64,000 nucleotides of DNA from Buttiauxella sp965119215 (lineage in GTDB: Bacteria; Pseudomonadota; Gammaproteobacteria; Enterobacterales; Enterobacteriaceae): positions 1 through 64,000 of the forward strand of contig CBCPKK010000008.1 in assembly GCA_965119215.1 (NCBI GenBank), read 5' to 3'. Below, in pieces: positions 35,201 to 42,834 of the stretch (within the stretch, counting starts at the first letter, position 1; every line of letters starts with the position of its first letter). The position numbers and the translations under genes are program-made. Below the pieces are notes generated by a model. It saw nothing but the letters and a program-made list of their open reading frames with translations, ran no database searches and was not told the origin of the DNA.

Positions 35201-35343
35201 TCGGCATGATCGGTGGTCTCGCACTTGGCACGCTCGTGACGCTTGGCCTGATTCCGTTGCTCTACGAGGTGCTGTTCGGAATGAAGTGGCCGGGCAGCAA
35301 ACGGAGTCACGAGGCGGTACAACAACCAGTGCAACCGGTCTGA
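32227..35343 (+). CDS. RND-family efflux permease (HAE1-like, 1,038 aa)
   Basis: The protein has the full RND length and two-fold plan: a membrane helix at residues 12-30, two large periplasmic loops and twelve membrane segments. The fourth segment contains the proton-relay motif GLLVDNGIVIAED (Asp near 407; one of the two usual acidic residues is replaced by Asn). It is an inner-membrane drug/proton antiporter, forming a tripartite pump with the adaptor upstream and the divergently encoded outer-membrane factor. Substrates cannot be predicted; the sequence does not look like the tmexD/MexD type. It is 22 bp downstream of the adaptor gene. Confidence 0.9.
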   Translation: MKITEMALRASRLTYLAAVIILVAGIATFLNFPSQEEPSVTIRDAVVAVLNPGMPAERVEQLIARPIEERLRELAEVKRVTTTVRAGGAVIQVTIWERYTDLAPIWQRVRAKVADAQPLLPQGTLGPFVNDDFGRVAVASIAVTAPGYSMGEMRVSLKEMRDRLYALPGVDRISFYGLQEERVYLEFDRPKLAQLGLTPQGVIDQLVKQNVVLSGGQIAIGGINASLAVSGEVRDAASLRALPIMMAQAQGARGASPAPSISLGELARVQVQPADPPESAAVYKGQPAVVMAVSMTSGQNVEQFGVALKSRVAELEKLLPAGFELSYVTFQADVVKREMGKMNQVMIETIVIVLGVVVLFLGWRTGFIVGMIVPLTILGALIVMRALNIELQSVSMAAIIIALGLLVDNGIVIAEDIERRLAAGEDRKQACLEAGRTLALPLLTSSLVIVIAFSPFFFGQSATSEYLRSLVIVLALTLLGSWLLCLTVTPLLCYHFTKVHHQPANDAQTYNTRFYRGYRKLLEWVLDHKAIYVGVMTGALAVALYGFTTLPYDFLPKSDRVQFQIPVQLAPGTDSRLTLAKVKEVSGWLGDQEINPEITDHIGYVADGGPRFILGLNPPLPASNIAYFVVTVKAGTNIDVVIARTRAYFAQHHGDVRAEPQRFSLGTTEAGTAVYRVSGPDHEVLMNAAAKIESALRELPGTANIKNNWDTRVGRLDVRVDQDRARRAGVTTDDIAAWLGTRYIGQSISVIRDGDTSVPIVMRGTSNDRRSTADVGSTTIYPASGGQPVSLAQVADVTLASEPSVIQRRNLIRTVTVQGQNTAYTAQEIVDHLAPRIAAIELPAGYAIELGGEIEESAESNASLTHYMPFALLAMLLLFIWQFNSFRKLIVILATIPFTLIGVVIALKATGTPFSFMATFGVLALFGIIVNNAVLLLEQIEHGLSEGLARHEALVGAAMQRLRPIVMTKVTCIAGLVPLMLFAGPLWKGMAIGMIGGLALGTLVTLGLIPLLYEVLFGMKWPGSKRSHEAVQQPVQPV

Positions 35344-35371
35344 TCCCTCAGCGTAACTGTCCACACGCTTC

Positions 35372-35404
35372 CCCCGATCTCTCTCGTGGCCGGAGAGATC
35401 GGGG
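35372..35404 (+). terminator. Terminator-like hairpin after the RND gene
   Basis: CCCCGATCTCTC (35372-35383) pairs with GAGAGATCGGGG (35393-35404), a perfect 12-bp stem 29 bp beyond the RND stop. No U-run follows, so it may act as an mRNA-stabilising end or a rho-assisted terminator between the efflux operon and the SMR gene. Confidence 0.6.
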
Positions 35405-35533
35405 AGACAGATTCTCGCCATCAGAGAGTTTAAGAAGAAATCAGAAGCAGAGCGAATTGACCGCCTACTGCCTATTCTTTGATGCTTTGATGCTTTGATA
35501 ATCAATTTTCACTGAATAGATTTGGAGAAATAT

Positions 35534-35869
35534 ATGAACCCGTTGTCATGGAATCCATGGTTGGTTCTACTGATTGCCGGCCTGTTCGAAATCGGTTGGC
35601 CACTAGGCCTCAAGATGGGTGCGGCCAATGCAGCGATGCGCTACGTGGGGCCGGCGATTGCAGTTGCCTGTATGGCAGCCAGCGGCTTTTTCCTATGGTT
35701 ATCTCTTAAACAGATCCCCATAGGAACAGCTTATGCGGTCTGGACCGGCATCGGTTCGCTGGGCGCGTTTTTCGTGGGCGTGTATGTGTTCGGCGATACC
35801 GCCTCCTTGATACGTTGGGTTGGAATTGCGCTGGTTGTTGCTGGCATCGTCTGTCTGAAAATGGGATAA
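35534..35869 (+). CDS. sugE: Small multidrug-resistance exporter, SugE/Gdx type
   Basis: A 111-residue protein with four membrane helices. The signatures IAGLFEIGWPLGLK (with the essential Glu of helix 1) and GTAYAVWTGIG mark the SugE/Gdx subgroup of the SMR family, which exports guanidinium and related or quaternary ammonium cations by proton exchange. ATG 35534 follows TGGAG at the proper distance; a TTG four codons earlier is less likely. It is followed without gap by the lipoprotein gene. Whether it confers biocide resistance cannot be read from the sequence. Confidence 0.9.
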   Translation: MNPLSWNPWLVLLIAGLFEIGWPLGLKMGAANAAMRYVGPAIAVACMAASGFFLWLSLKQIPIGTAYAVWTGIGSLGAFFVGVYVFGDTASLIRWVGIALVVAGIVCLKMG

Positions 35870-36499
35870 ATGAAAATATATATGAAACGCCCTATTTCAT
35901 TAATCCATTTTGTGCTGCTGGCAGGCCTCACGGCAACCTTATCTGGCTGTGCTTCAAACGGAATGACTCGATCAGGGTTTCTTGGTGATTACGATGTATT
36001 GGGAAAAACGAAGTACGAAAATGTTCTGCTCTTCAAGGCGCCAGGCTTTGAACCCAGTCGTTACCGGGAAATATTAGTCGAGGATGCTCAGGTAGTGACG
36101 GCAACTGGACGCATAGGTGGGCTTGAAGCTGAGCAAGTGCGAGAGCTTCTCGATCACGTCAACAGTGAACTGCGACATCTCCAAACTAAGTCCGAAGCTC
36201 CCGCATCGTCAGGCCGCATACGTGTGCGTGTGGCAATTACGACCATTGAGACGCCCAATAGAGCAGTCAACACCCTAACGACGTTGCTTGTTGGACCAGT
36301 GACAACTGGGGGAGCTAGTTTGGAGTTTGAGGCAGTAGATGAACAAACAGATCGTCGGGTGGCTGCTGCTAGCTGCTTCGAGCACGGCAACGCTCTCGCG
36401 GATTTCAAAGGCTCCTACACACTGCTCGGGCATGCAAAGTCTGCAATCACCACCTGCCTTGAACGGATCAATAGCGCTTGGAGAAGTGCTGGCTCGTGA
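35870..36499 (+). CDS. DUF3313-family lipoprotein
   Basis: The 209-residue protein has a lipoprotein signal (LTATLSGCAS) and then the DUF3313 pattern SGFLGDYDVLGK...LLFKAPGFEPSRYREILVEDAQV. Family members are predicted outer-membrane or periplasmic lipoproteins without a defined activity. Its ATG follows the stop of the SMR gene directly; a second ATG four codons later gives an equally good signal peptide. It overlaps the open frame of the patatin-like gene, and the three genes form one cassette. Confidence 0.8.
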   Translation: MKIYMKRPISLIHFVLLAGLTATLSGCASNGMTRSGFLGDYDVLGKTKYENVLLFKAPGFEPSRYREILVEDAQVVTATGRIGGLEAEQVRELLDHVNSELRHLQTKSEAPASSGRIRVRVAITTIETPNRAVNTLTTLLVGPVTTGGASLEFEAVDEQTDRRVAAASCFEHGNALADFKGSYTLLGHAKSAITTCLERINSAWRSAGS

Positions 36500-36687
36500 A
36501 TAGCTGCTATTCCATAACTTCGCGCGGATCGCGAGGAGCCTCATCAAGGGGATTCGTAGGGTGCCGTTCTTGTAACGTCTGCAGCATTCTGGAGTGGCTC
36601 TGCTTCGTCGCAAAATTGCCGGCGTTTCTCGTTCTTGTCTATTCGAAACGCTGCGTGGTGCTGCTTGCAGAGGTAAAGCGCCTGGAG

Positions 36688-38109
36688 GTGTGTAAATTCA
36701 CACGATGGAGTTTGGCCGGTGTGCTGGCAACGGTAGTTCTGACAGGGTGTTCCACTTACCGTCCTTGGATCAACCCGACACTTTCCGACGCCGCCTTAAT
36801 GTCTCTCGCCGAGAACGACCAACGCATCAGGCCGTCGGAGGTCAACCAACCGGTGGTTGTAGCGGTGACACTGTCAGGCGGGGGCGCTCGGGCGGCGGCC
36901 TTCGGCCTGGGCGTGCTGCGCGAACTCAAGGCCACACGCTTCGCGCTAGAGGGCCAGGAGACCACTCTGTTGGATCAGGTGTTCCTGGTCAGCGGAGTGT
37001 CGGGGGGCAGCATCCTTGCCGCGCACTTCGCGGCCTTCGGCGATGCCACGCTGACTCGTTTCGAGCCGGATTTTCTGCTTGTGCCTTTTGAGGGGCGACT
37101 CATACGTGAAGCTCTGTGGCCTGAGCGTCTTTATAGACTAACTTCACCTTGGTTTGGGCGCAGCCAGATCCTGGCTCAACGCTTGGACGAACTTTTTGAA
37201 GGCCGCACCTTTGGTGACGTGCGCCGACGACCGGGCGCGCCCGAACTGATGATCACGGCAACCGACCTCACGACCGGTGCCCCTTTCGATTTCACCACCG
37301 AGCAATTCCGGCTAATCTGTTCCGACCTCGATGCAACGCCGCTGTCTTTCGCGGTGGCGGCCTCGTCGGCAGTACCGCTGGTGCTGTCGCCCGTAACGGT
37401 GCGAAACAACGCCAATACCTGTCCGCCGCCTCTCCGATCTTTGCCTGTCAGAGGGCAAAATTACAGATCACGCATCCTGCAAAGCGGCATAGACAGCTAC
37501 CTCAATGCGCACGATCGGCCCTATATCCACCTCGTGGACGGTGGTGTCTCCGACAACCTCGGCGTACGTCTGATGCTAGACCGGCTAGTAGCTTCGGGCT
37601 CAATGAGCGCCAATTTCTCGGAGGTCAAGCCCGGAAGCTTGCGCCGACTCGTGTTGGTGACGGTGAACTCCGAACGAGGACTGAGCGAGAGAGTGGACAG
37701 TAGCGACCGAGTTCCCAGCACGACGCAAGTACTTGAGTCGCTGATCTTCGGTGCCGGCGCTCGCGAGACCCAGGTGACGCTGGCCATGCTTAACGACGAC
37801 CTGCAACACTGGCGTTCCGAGATTGTCCGCACCCGTGGCCAAGCGGACAGCCCCTTTGCGGCCGACGCAGAAATCTACGTAGTAAGCGTAAGTCTGAACG
37901 ACGTGCCGGACGACAAGATCCGGCATTCGCTGCTGCGCGTGCCCACAGCCTTCACGATCGAGGCTACGGATGTCTTGGACCTGCAAACTGCGGGAGGCGA
38001 AGCACTGAGGCAATCCAAGGAGTTTATGGCATTGATTGAATCTCTAAGAAGAATCACAGCAGCCAAGCAGACTGCGCCTGGTACTCAGCTTCCCTTGATA
38101 TCTAACTGA
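36688..38109 (+). CDS. Patatin-like phospholipase, lipoprotein
   Basis: The product has a lipobox (LATVVLTGCS), then the patatin domain: oxyanion hole GGGARAAAFGLG, nucleophile elbow GVSGGS (Ser near residue 103) and catalytic Asp in DGGVSDNLG (near 283). All residues of the Ser-Asp dyad are present, so a lipid acyl hydrolase anchored in the envelope is likely. The open frame begins at 36478, overlapping the previous gene, but the first 70 codons look non-coding; I prefer GTG 36688, which places the signal peptide at the N-terminus. The 3' end overlaps the relaxase gene tail-to-tail by eight bases. Confidence 0.8.
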   Translation: MCKFTRWSLAGVLATVVLTGCSTYRPWINPTLSDAALMSLAENDQRIRPSEVNQPVVVAVTLSGGGARAAAFGLGVLRELKATRFALEGQETTLLDQVFLVSGVSGGSILAAHFAAFGDATLTRFEPDFLLVPFEGRLIREALWPERLYRLTSPWFGRSQILAQRLDELFEGRTFGDVRRRPGAPELMITATDLTTGAPFDFTTEQFRLICSDLDATPLSFAVAASSAVPLVLSPVTVRNNANTCPPPLRSLPVRGQNYRSRILQSGIDSYLNAHDRPYIHLVDGGVSDNLGVRLMLDRLVASGSMSANFSEVKPGSLRRLVLVTVNSERGLSERVDSSDRVPSTTQVLESLIFGAGARETQVTLAMLNDDLQHWRSEIVRTRGQADSPFAADAEIYVVSVSLNDVPDDKIRHSLLRVPTAFTIEATDVLDLQTAGGEALRQSKEFMALIESLRRITAAKQTAPGTQLPLISN

Positions 38110-40084
38110 TACCGATACTGGGCTTTCGTCCAAGTTCCCAAGAGGCACTTCCGCCGATAACCTTTGCGGCAAGCTGTTGTCCCAGTCGCGGCTCAATTAC
38201 CGGCCGCCACGGCACAAGGCTGAACCCCATGCCGTCATCGAGCATCGCGTAGCGCCCGCTGGCGAGCATAATGGAACGCCGGTAGATACCGGCTACGCGC
38301 TGCCCGTCGGCCACCGGGCGATGCTCTAGGCCGGTTTCCGCCGCAATGTCTTTCGCGGCCTGCACTAGTTCCCGATTGCGTAGCGTGCCCAGCAGGTTGC
38401 GCGCGAGGATGACGCGCTGCCCGCGGCGCTGTGCCAGCCCCTGTTCTTCGAGGAAATCGGCTCGCTGCTGTATGGCCTGCTTGGTATCACCGCCAAAGCC
38501 CAAGTTGCCCAGCCCACGGCCACCGCCGATCAGTTGCTGGTCAAGCCAAGTCGCGCCGATGACGCGGGCCTGCCGTTCAATAGGAAGGTGTGATTTCAGC
38601 TCTACGGCTACATCGCCCAGCCGTTGCGCGTCGTATTGGCGGCCACGCTCGGCCAGGTCGTCCGGTACCTTCCATAGCCCTTCGGCCACGCGCTCCACGA
38701 TGCAAGCCCGGCGCAGGGCTTCCAGCCGCCGGACATGAGCGGCGACGACTTCCTGCGGGTCGCGTCCGGGCGTAGCCCGGCCCTGCTCGATTACCAGGTG
38801 ATGATCGGTGCGGTACAGGCCATCGCTCGCCAGCGAGGCGATGTTCTTGTCGGCCGTGCGCACCTCAGTCGAACCCTTCACCTCTACCACAGCGCCCGTG
38901 GGATAGTTCGCCAGTTCGTCGCGGGCGTTCAGTGCAACGTAGTGGGCCTTACCGTCCGTGCCGTCGATGATCAGATAGCCTCGGTCGTGCAACTCATCGG
39001 CAAGCCCCTTCGCGGCCACGCGGCCGATGAGGCTGCGACCATCGTCGCCCGGCTCGAACACCGCCAGCTCACGCGGCTGGCCGCTCATGGCCCGCTGCAT
39101 CGTTCGGATGATGTCGCCACGCTCACCCAGGGCACGCAAGGTCTTCTCGGCATCGGCATGAATGGCCCAGGTGCCGGGCTGCACCTCGTCGGCTAGGCCC
39201 AGGCGCTGCAAGCGTTGCAGGCGGCCGATCAGCAGCAGGCGCTGGCGTTGCAACCTCGGCTCGTTGAGCCGTTCGACATGCACCCGGCCATCCTCGCCGG
39301 TCTCGCGCTGCAAGGTGCGATCCAGGCTCGTCCACCGCTCCTGTTCCACCTCGCGCCTCAAGGTCTGCTGAATCTCCAGTTCGGTGCGCGGCCCCAGCCA
39401 CTCGGTCGCCAGCTCGGCGGCGCGATGGCGGAAGCCGTGGGCGATGTAGTCACCCGCGATGATGAGGTCTTTGCCGGTGTCGTCGCGCCCGCGCACGATC
39501 AGGTGGGTGTGCGGGTTGTCGGTGTTCCAGTGATCCACCGCCACCCAATCCAGCCGCGTGCCCAGGTCGGCTTCCATGCGGCTCACCAGATGCCGGGTGT
39601 AGGTGCGCAGGTCGTCCAGCTCGGCCCCGTCCTCGGGCGAGACGATGAAGCGGAAATGGTGCCGGTCGTCGGCGCAGCGTTCCTTGAAGGCGTCCAGATC
39701 GGCTTCGTCGGCCTGTGGCCCGTAGCCCCGGCCCGGTTCGCCATCGCGACCCGCGCCGTCGCGCTCGATGTAGCGCAGGTGCTTGGCGAGCGATTGCGGG
39801 CTGGCCCGCTGGTGATTGACCAGCAAGGTCTTGATGGTCACGCGCCGCGACATGGGCATTAGCTTCGCCCCGGCGAAGCGCGCCGCCGTGTGGCCACGTC
39901 CGAGCCGAGAGCCGGGCCGCTGGCCGGTGCCAGCCGCGCCAGGACGGCGTACTGCCGACTTGCCGCTGCTGGCTTTGCCGGCCTGCTTGAGCACCTTGGA
40001 AACGAAGCTCTGCCCCTGGCCCTTGCCCCGGTTCTTCGGGGCGCTGGGGCGCACGCGAAAGTCGTCGTCGCGGCTGTCGGTCAT
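38102..40084 (-). CDS. Relaxase (VirD2/MOBP-like) with DUF3363 domain
   Basis: The 660-residue relaxase nicks oriT and leads the DNA strand into the recipient. The nuclease part lies in the first 300 residues: LRYIERDG (Tyr near 105), HHFRFIVSPEDG near 142-153, and the metal-binding histidine motif HWNTDNPHTHLIVRG (His near 185, 192, 194). The rest is DUF3363, which goes with this relaxase in Tn4371-like ICEs. The open frame extends upstream to 40459, but ATG 40084 gives the usual N-terminus and leaves room for the non-coding, hairpin-containing stretch upstream. Confidence 0.9.
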   Translation of the reverse strand: MTDSRDDDFRVRPSAPKNRGKGQGQSFVSKVLKQAGKASSGKSAVRRPGAAGTGQRPGSRLGRGHTAARFAGAKLMPMSRRVTIKTLLVNHQRASPQSLAKHLRYIERDGAGRDGEPGRGYGPQADEADLDAFKERCADDRHHFRFIVSPEDGAELDDLRTYTRHLVSRMEADLGTRLDWVAVDHWNTDNPHTHLIVRGRDDTGKDLIIAGDYIAHGFRHRAAELATEWLGPRTELEIQQTLRREVEQERWTSLDRTLQRETGEDGRVHVERLNEPRLQRQRLLLIGRLQRLQRLGLADEVQPGTWAIHADAEKTLRALGERGDIIRTMQRAMSGQPRELAVFEPGDDGRSLIGRVAAKGLADELHDRGYLIIDGTDGKAHYVALNARDELANYPTGAVVEVKGSTEVRTADKNIASLASDGLYRTDHHLVIEQGRATPGRDPQEVVAAHVRRLEALRRACIVERVAEGLWKVPDDLAERGRQYDAQRLGDVAVELKSHLPIERQARVIGATWLDQQLIGGGRGLGNLGFGGDTKQAIQQRADFLEEQGLAQRRGQRVILARNLLGTLRNRELVQAAKDIAAETGLEHRPVADGQRVAGIYRRSIMLASGRYAMLDDGMGFSLVPWRPVIEPRLGQQLAAKVIGGSASWELGRKPSIGIS

Positions 40085-40520
40085 GGCTGCGCTCCCCGCA
40101 AGCTTGGGCGTGTCCTGTCGTGCGAAGCACGCGGACATGCCAGCATTGGCGCGACCCTCGCGCCAAACGCGGCACGGTGGCGAAGCCGCTCCGTGCCGCG
40201 TTCCCCCCATGTGCTGACTGGCTTTCGACGCGGCCAGGTGCCGCGTCCTTTTGTCTTGCCTTCCGCCTTTGCCCTTCGCTGTCGCTCCAGGCAACGGCGG
40301 CCCGGCGGCGCTGCTGCGTGAACAGACAGCGCGCCGGCGAAAGCGCCAATGGCCGCAGGCCGGGCGCGTTCGAGGCAAGACGCCTGAACGTTGGACGGCT
40401 GCGCCGGATGCTGCGCGACGTGCGGTGCGAATGCACCGGCACGACAGGCGCAGCGACACTGAAGCAGCCAGCAGAACGACATGCCCGATGGCACGTCAGA
40501 GCGCAGCGAATCGGCGGCCA
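40085..40520. other. Non-coding interval between relaxase and traF, candidate oriT region
   Basis: About 440 bp without a convincing gene on either strand; the long open frames through it are artefacts of high GC. Its position next to the relaxase start is where the transfer origin is expected in this type of element. The clearest structure is the nested inverted repeat at 40111-40137. Confidence 0.45.
40111..40137. repeat. Nested inverted repeat, possible oriT or relaxase operator
   Basis: TGTCC (40111-40115) pairs with GGACA (40133-40137), and inside CGTGC (40119-40123) pairs with GCACG (40127-40131) around the loop GAA. It begins 27 bp upstream of the relaxase start codon. Confidence 0.5.
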
Positions 40521-41120
40521 TCATGGGCGTATCTCCGGCCACACCGGATGCGCAACGCCGATCACGGCGGATGCGCTGACCGGGCCGAAATAGCGGCTGT
40601 CGAACGATGCTGGATTCGTCACGCTCAACAGGAGCAGTTCGCCCGGTTCAAGGCGGCGGCAAAGCTGCAAGGACGGCAGCGCCCGGCCCAGCCGGTCGGC
40701 GGGCAGTACGGCGGCCGAAGGCACGCCGTCGATGCGTACCTGACCGGCGACGATGCAGACGTGTTGCGGCGCGACCGCGCCCACACGTTTGAGCAGCGGA
40801 ACGCGCGTCGGCAGGTAGCCGCGCTGCGCAGCGAGCGCGGCAGCCGTGGCCGGAAGCGGCACCAGCACGATGCTGTCCACGGACAACGGACGTGGCAGCG
40901 AGGCGGTGCGCGGGTCGAACGGGTCAATGCGATACCAGCCGACCGCCACGCTGTCGGACGGGTTGTAGGTCAGACGCGGCAGCGGCGACACGAAAGCCGC
41001 CCAGGCCAGCGCAGCGAAGCCGATGGCGGCCAGTGTCGCCAGCACGATGCGAGCGCGCAGGCGTGAGCGAGGACGCGGCGCCACGTCGGGCGCGTTGGGT
41101 GTGGTGGTCGGGGCGGTCAT
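40521..41120 (-). CDS. traF: TraF, signal-peptidase-like pilin-maturation protease (S26)
   Basis: TraF (199 aa) has one N-terminal membrane helix (residues 24-45) and the S26 peptidase domain: NPSDSVAVGWYRI carries the catalytic Ser, PLLKRVGA the Lys partner. In RP4, TraF trims and cyclises the TrbC pilin, and a TrbC pilin is encoded in this ICE. ATG 41120 overlaps the end of the DUF2840 gene by four bases; longer frames upstream are GC artefacts. Confidence 0.9.
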   Translation of the reverse strand: MTAPTTTPNAPDVAPRPRSRLRARIVLATLAAIGFAALAWAAFVSPLPRLTYNPSDSVAVGWYRIDPFDPRTASLPRPLSVDSIVLVPLPATAAALAAQRGYLPTRVPLLKRVGAVAPQHVCIVAGQVRIDGVPSAAVLPADRLGRALPSLQLCRRLEPGELLLLSVTNPASFDSRYFGPVSASAVIGVAHPVWPEIRP

Positions 41121-41662
41121 GGCAGCACCTTCCCGGCCAGCCAGGCGGTATGCCGCTCGGTGGTGTATTCGGGCAGCGCAAGGCGAGCCGCAAGACGGTT
41201 GCCCAGCGTGCGCCAGTACGCCGGCGACACGTCGATGGCAGCGATGCCCAGCGCCTCGATGCCGTCGATGCGCTCCAGCACGGCGCGCACGTTGGCATCG
41301 CCTTCGGTGTGTAGGAGCAAGCGCGCGCCCGGCTGAACACCGGGGATGCGCTGCGCCGCGTCCAGCGGTGTGCAAGCCTGCATCACCATGAGTTGCCAGC
41401 GGATCGTGCCGTAGTCGTTGGCCTGCCAGCGGATGCGGCAGAGCATCGCGCCCGGCAGGAACACCGCGCAGCGCCGCCAGCGGTCGAGCTGAAGCGTGCG
41501 CGCCGGTTCGCCGAAGCGCAGGTAGAGCTTGAAGCGATGTTCGAGGTAGGCCAGCGAAACGCGCGTCAGCGGCACATTGCCGGCCTGTCCGGCGAGTGCC
41601 GAAAGCGCAGGCAGCGGCGCAGCCGGTGCCGCGTTCGCGGCAGGCCAAGCGAATGCGTTCAT
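41117..41662 (-). CDS. DUF2840 protein
   Basis: The 181-residue protein belongs to DUF2840, known almost only from Tn4371-like ICEs, where it sits between traF and the ParA partner. Visible landmarks are LTRVSLAYLEHRFKLYLRFG, CRIRWQANDYGTIRW and YWRTLGNRLAARLALP. No catalytic motif is apparent. Four-base overlaps with both neighbours place it in the parA-traF operon. A role in transfer or maintenance is inferred only from this constant position. Confidence 0.85.
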   Translation of the reverse strand: MNAFAWPAANAAPAAPLPALSALAGQAGNVPLTRVSLAYLEHRFKLYLRFGEPARTLQLDRWRRCAVFLPGAMLCRIRWQANDYGTIRWQLMVMQACTPLDAAQRIPGVQPGARLLLHTEGDANVRAVLERIDGIEALGIAAIDVSPAYWRTLGNRLAARLALPEYTTERHTAWLAGKVLP

Positions 41663-41934
41663 GGTGTGTTCTCCGGCGGAAACTCCCGCTCCAGCAGGCC
41701 GCGCAGCAGGTCGGCCACGGTCACGCCTTGCGTGAAGGCCGACACCTTGATGCGCGCCCGCATGGCGGGCGTGATGTCGAGCGTGAGGCGGGCCGTGTAG
41801 AGGTCGCCTTTGCCCAGCGCGTCGGCATCGCCCTGACGAATCCACGCCTCGGCGTGCGGATTGGCGGGCGGACGTGCGCCGATGCCGACGCGCTTGCCCG
41901 TGCGTTTGCTGTTGGGTGGCTGCTGCGCTGTCAT
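41659..41934 (-). CDS. Small ParA-partner protein with ribbon-helix-helix-like C-terminus
   Basis: A 91-residue protein: a basic, flexible N-terminus (NSKRTGKRVGIGARPP) and a C-terminal half (LYTARLTLDITPAMRARIKVSAFTQGVTVADLLRGLLER) that looks like a ribbon-helix-helix domain, as in ParG-type partition proteins. It follows parA with a four-base overlap, so it is probably the DNA-binding partner of this ParA, besides the large ParB encoded further away. GTG 41943 is an alternative start. Confidence 0.8.
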   Translation of the reverse strand: MTAQQPPNSKRTGKRVGIGARPPANPHAEAWIRQGDADALGKGDLYTARLTLDITPAMRARIKVSAFTQGVTVADLLRGLLEREFPPENTP

Positions 41935-42569
41935 GTCGGCCACCGCAGCAGTTCGTCCACCAGGGCGGTGATTTCGCGGGCGGCGGCACTGTCGGGCGCT
42001 GTCTCGCGTGCGAGCCGGCCAGCGGCCACGCTGTCGGCGAAGACGATGCGCTGATGCACCTCCGAGCGCAGCGCGGGCAGCGGCTGTTCGGCGAGCGATT
42101 GCCGCGCCTCGCGCCCGATGATGGTGGTGCTGACGCGCCGGTTGATGACGAAGGCCGCGCGGAGCAGCGGCCGGAACACCTGCGCCTCGCGGATCAGCGA
42201 AACCATTTCCGAGCTGGCCCAGAGGTCGTAGGGGCTGGGCTGCACCGGGATCAGCACGCGCTCGGCCGCCAGCAGCGCGGAGCGCGCCAAGGCGGCGATG
42301 CGCGGCGGCCCGTCGATGATGACGTGATCGGCCCGCCTGGCGAGTTCTGGCGCTTCCTGATGCAGCGTTTCGCGTGCGAGGCCCACGGCGCTGAACAGCC
42401 GTGGCAAGCCTTGCTGGCTTCTGCGCTGCGTCCAGTCCAGGGATGAACCCTGCGGGTCGGCATCGAGCAGGACGACATGCTGGCCGCGCATCGCCAGTTC
42501 GCCCGCGATGTGCGTGGCGAGCGTGGTCTTGCCGACACCGCCTTTCTGGTTGAGCAGAGCGAGGATCAT
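41931..42569 (-). CDS. parA: ParA-family partition ATPase
   Basis: The 212-residue ATPase has the deviant Walker A KGGVGKTT at residues 9-16, the Walker B-like VIIDGPP and the QPSPYDLWAS region typical of short ParA (type Ib). It needs a DNA-binding partner, most likely the small protein encoded directly downstream. It lies just beyond the iterons, in the order repA-iterons-parA. A partition gene supports the idea that the excised ICE replicates and is maintained as a circle. Confidence 0.95.
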   Translation of the reverse strand: MILALLNQKGGVGKTTLATHIAGELAMRGQHVVLLDADPQGSSLDWTQRRSQQGLPRLFSAVGLARETLHQEAPELARRADHVIIDGPPRIAALARSALLAAERVLIPVQPSPYDLWASSEMVSLIREAQVFRPLLRAAFVINRRVSTTIIGREARQSLAEQPLPALRSEVHQRIVFADSVAAGRLARETAPDSAAAREITALVDELLRWPT

Positions 42570-42745
42570 GGCGCGGCCCTCCCTGCTGGAAAGCCGGGCT
42601 TTACCTGCCGTGCAAAACGCTGTTCGCCGTGCCGTTTCTCGGTTGTCCACCGAAACGGCGCGCTTCTACTAAAAGTTATGTATTTCTTGTTAGGGAAGTT
42701 AGAGGGGCCGCAAACCCGCGCCGTTATTGGCTTTCCGGCGTTTTC

Positions 42746-42810
42746 GTACTCCTGATAGCACGATAGGCGTACTCCCGATAGCACGATACCCGGTACTCCT
42801 GATAGCACGA
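42746..42810. repeat. Three iterons, probable replication origin of the ICE
   Basis: The 18-mer GTACTCCTGATAGCACGA occurs at 42746-42763 and 42793-42810, and with one change (CTCCCGA) at 42769-42786. The copies are direct repeats with 23 and 24 bp spacing, about two helical turns. They lie just beyond the repA stop (42835) and before parA, in a stretch that is more AT-rich than its surroundings (42650-42760). This is the expected form of an iteron origin bound by the neighbouring RepA. Confidence 0.8.
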
Positions 42811-42834
42811 GGCCGTCCACACCTTTTCCACGAG

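Noticed and set aside
28869..35343. tmexCD-toprJ tigecycline-resistance cluster
   Set aside because: The gene order differs (outer-membrane factor divergent, TetR first in the operon) and the pump sequence lacks the familiar MexD-like N-terminus; the protein is of another RND branch.
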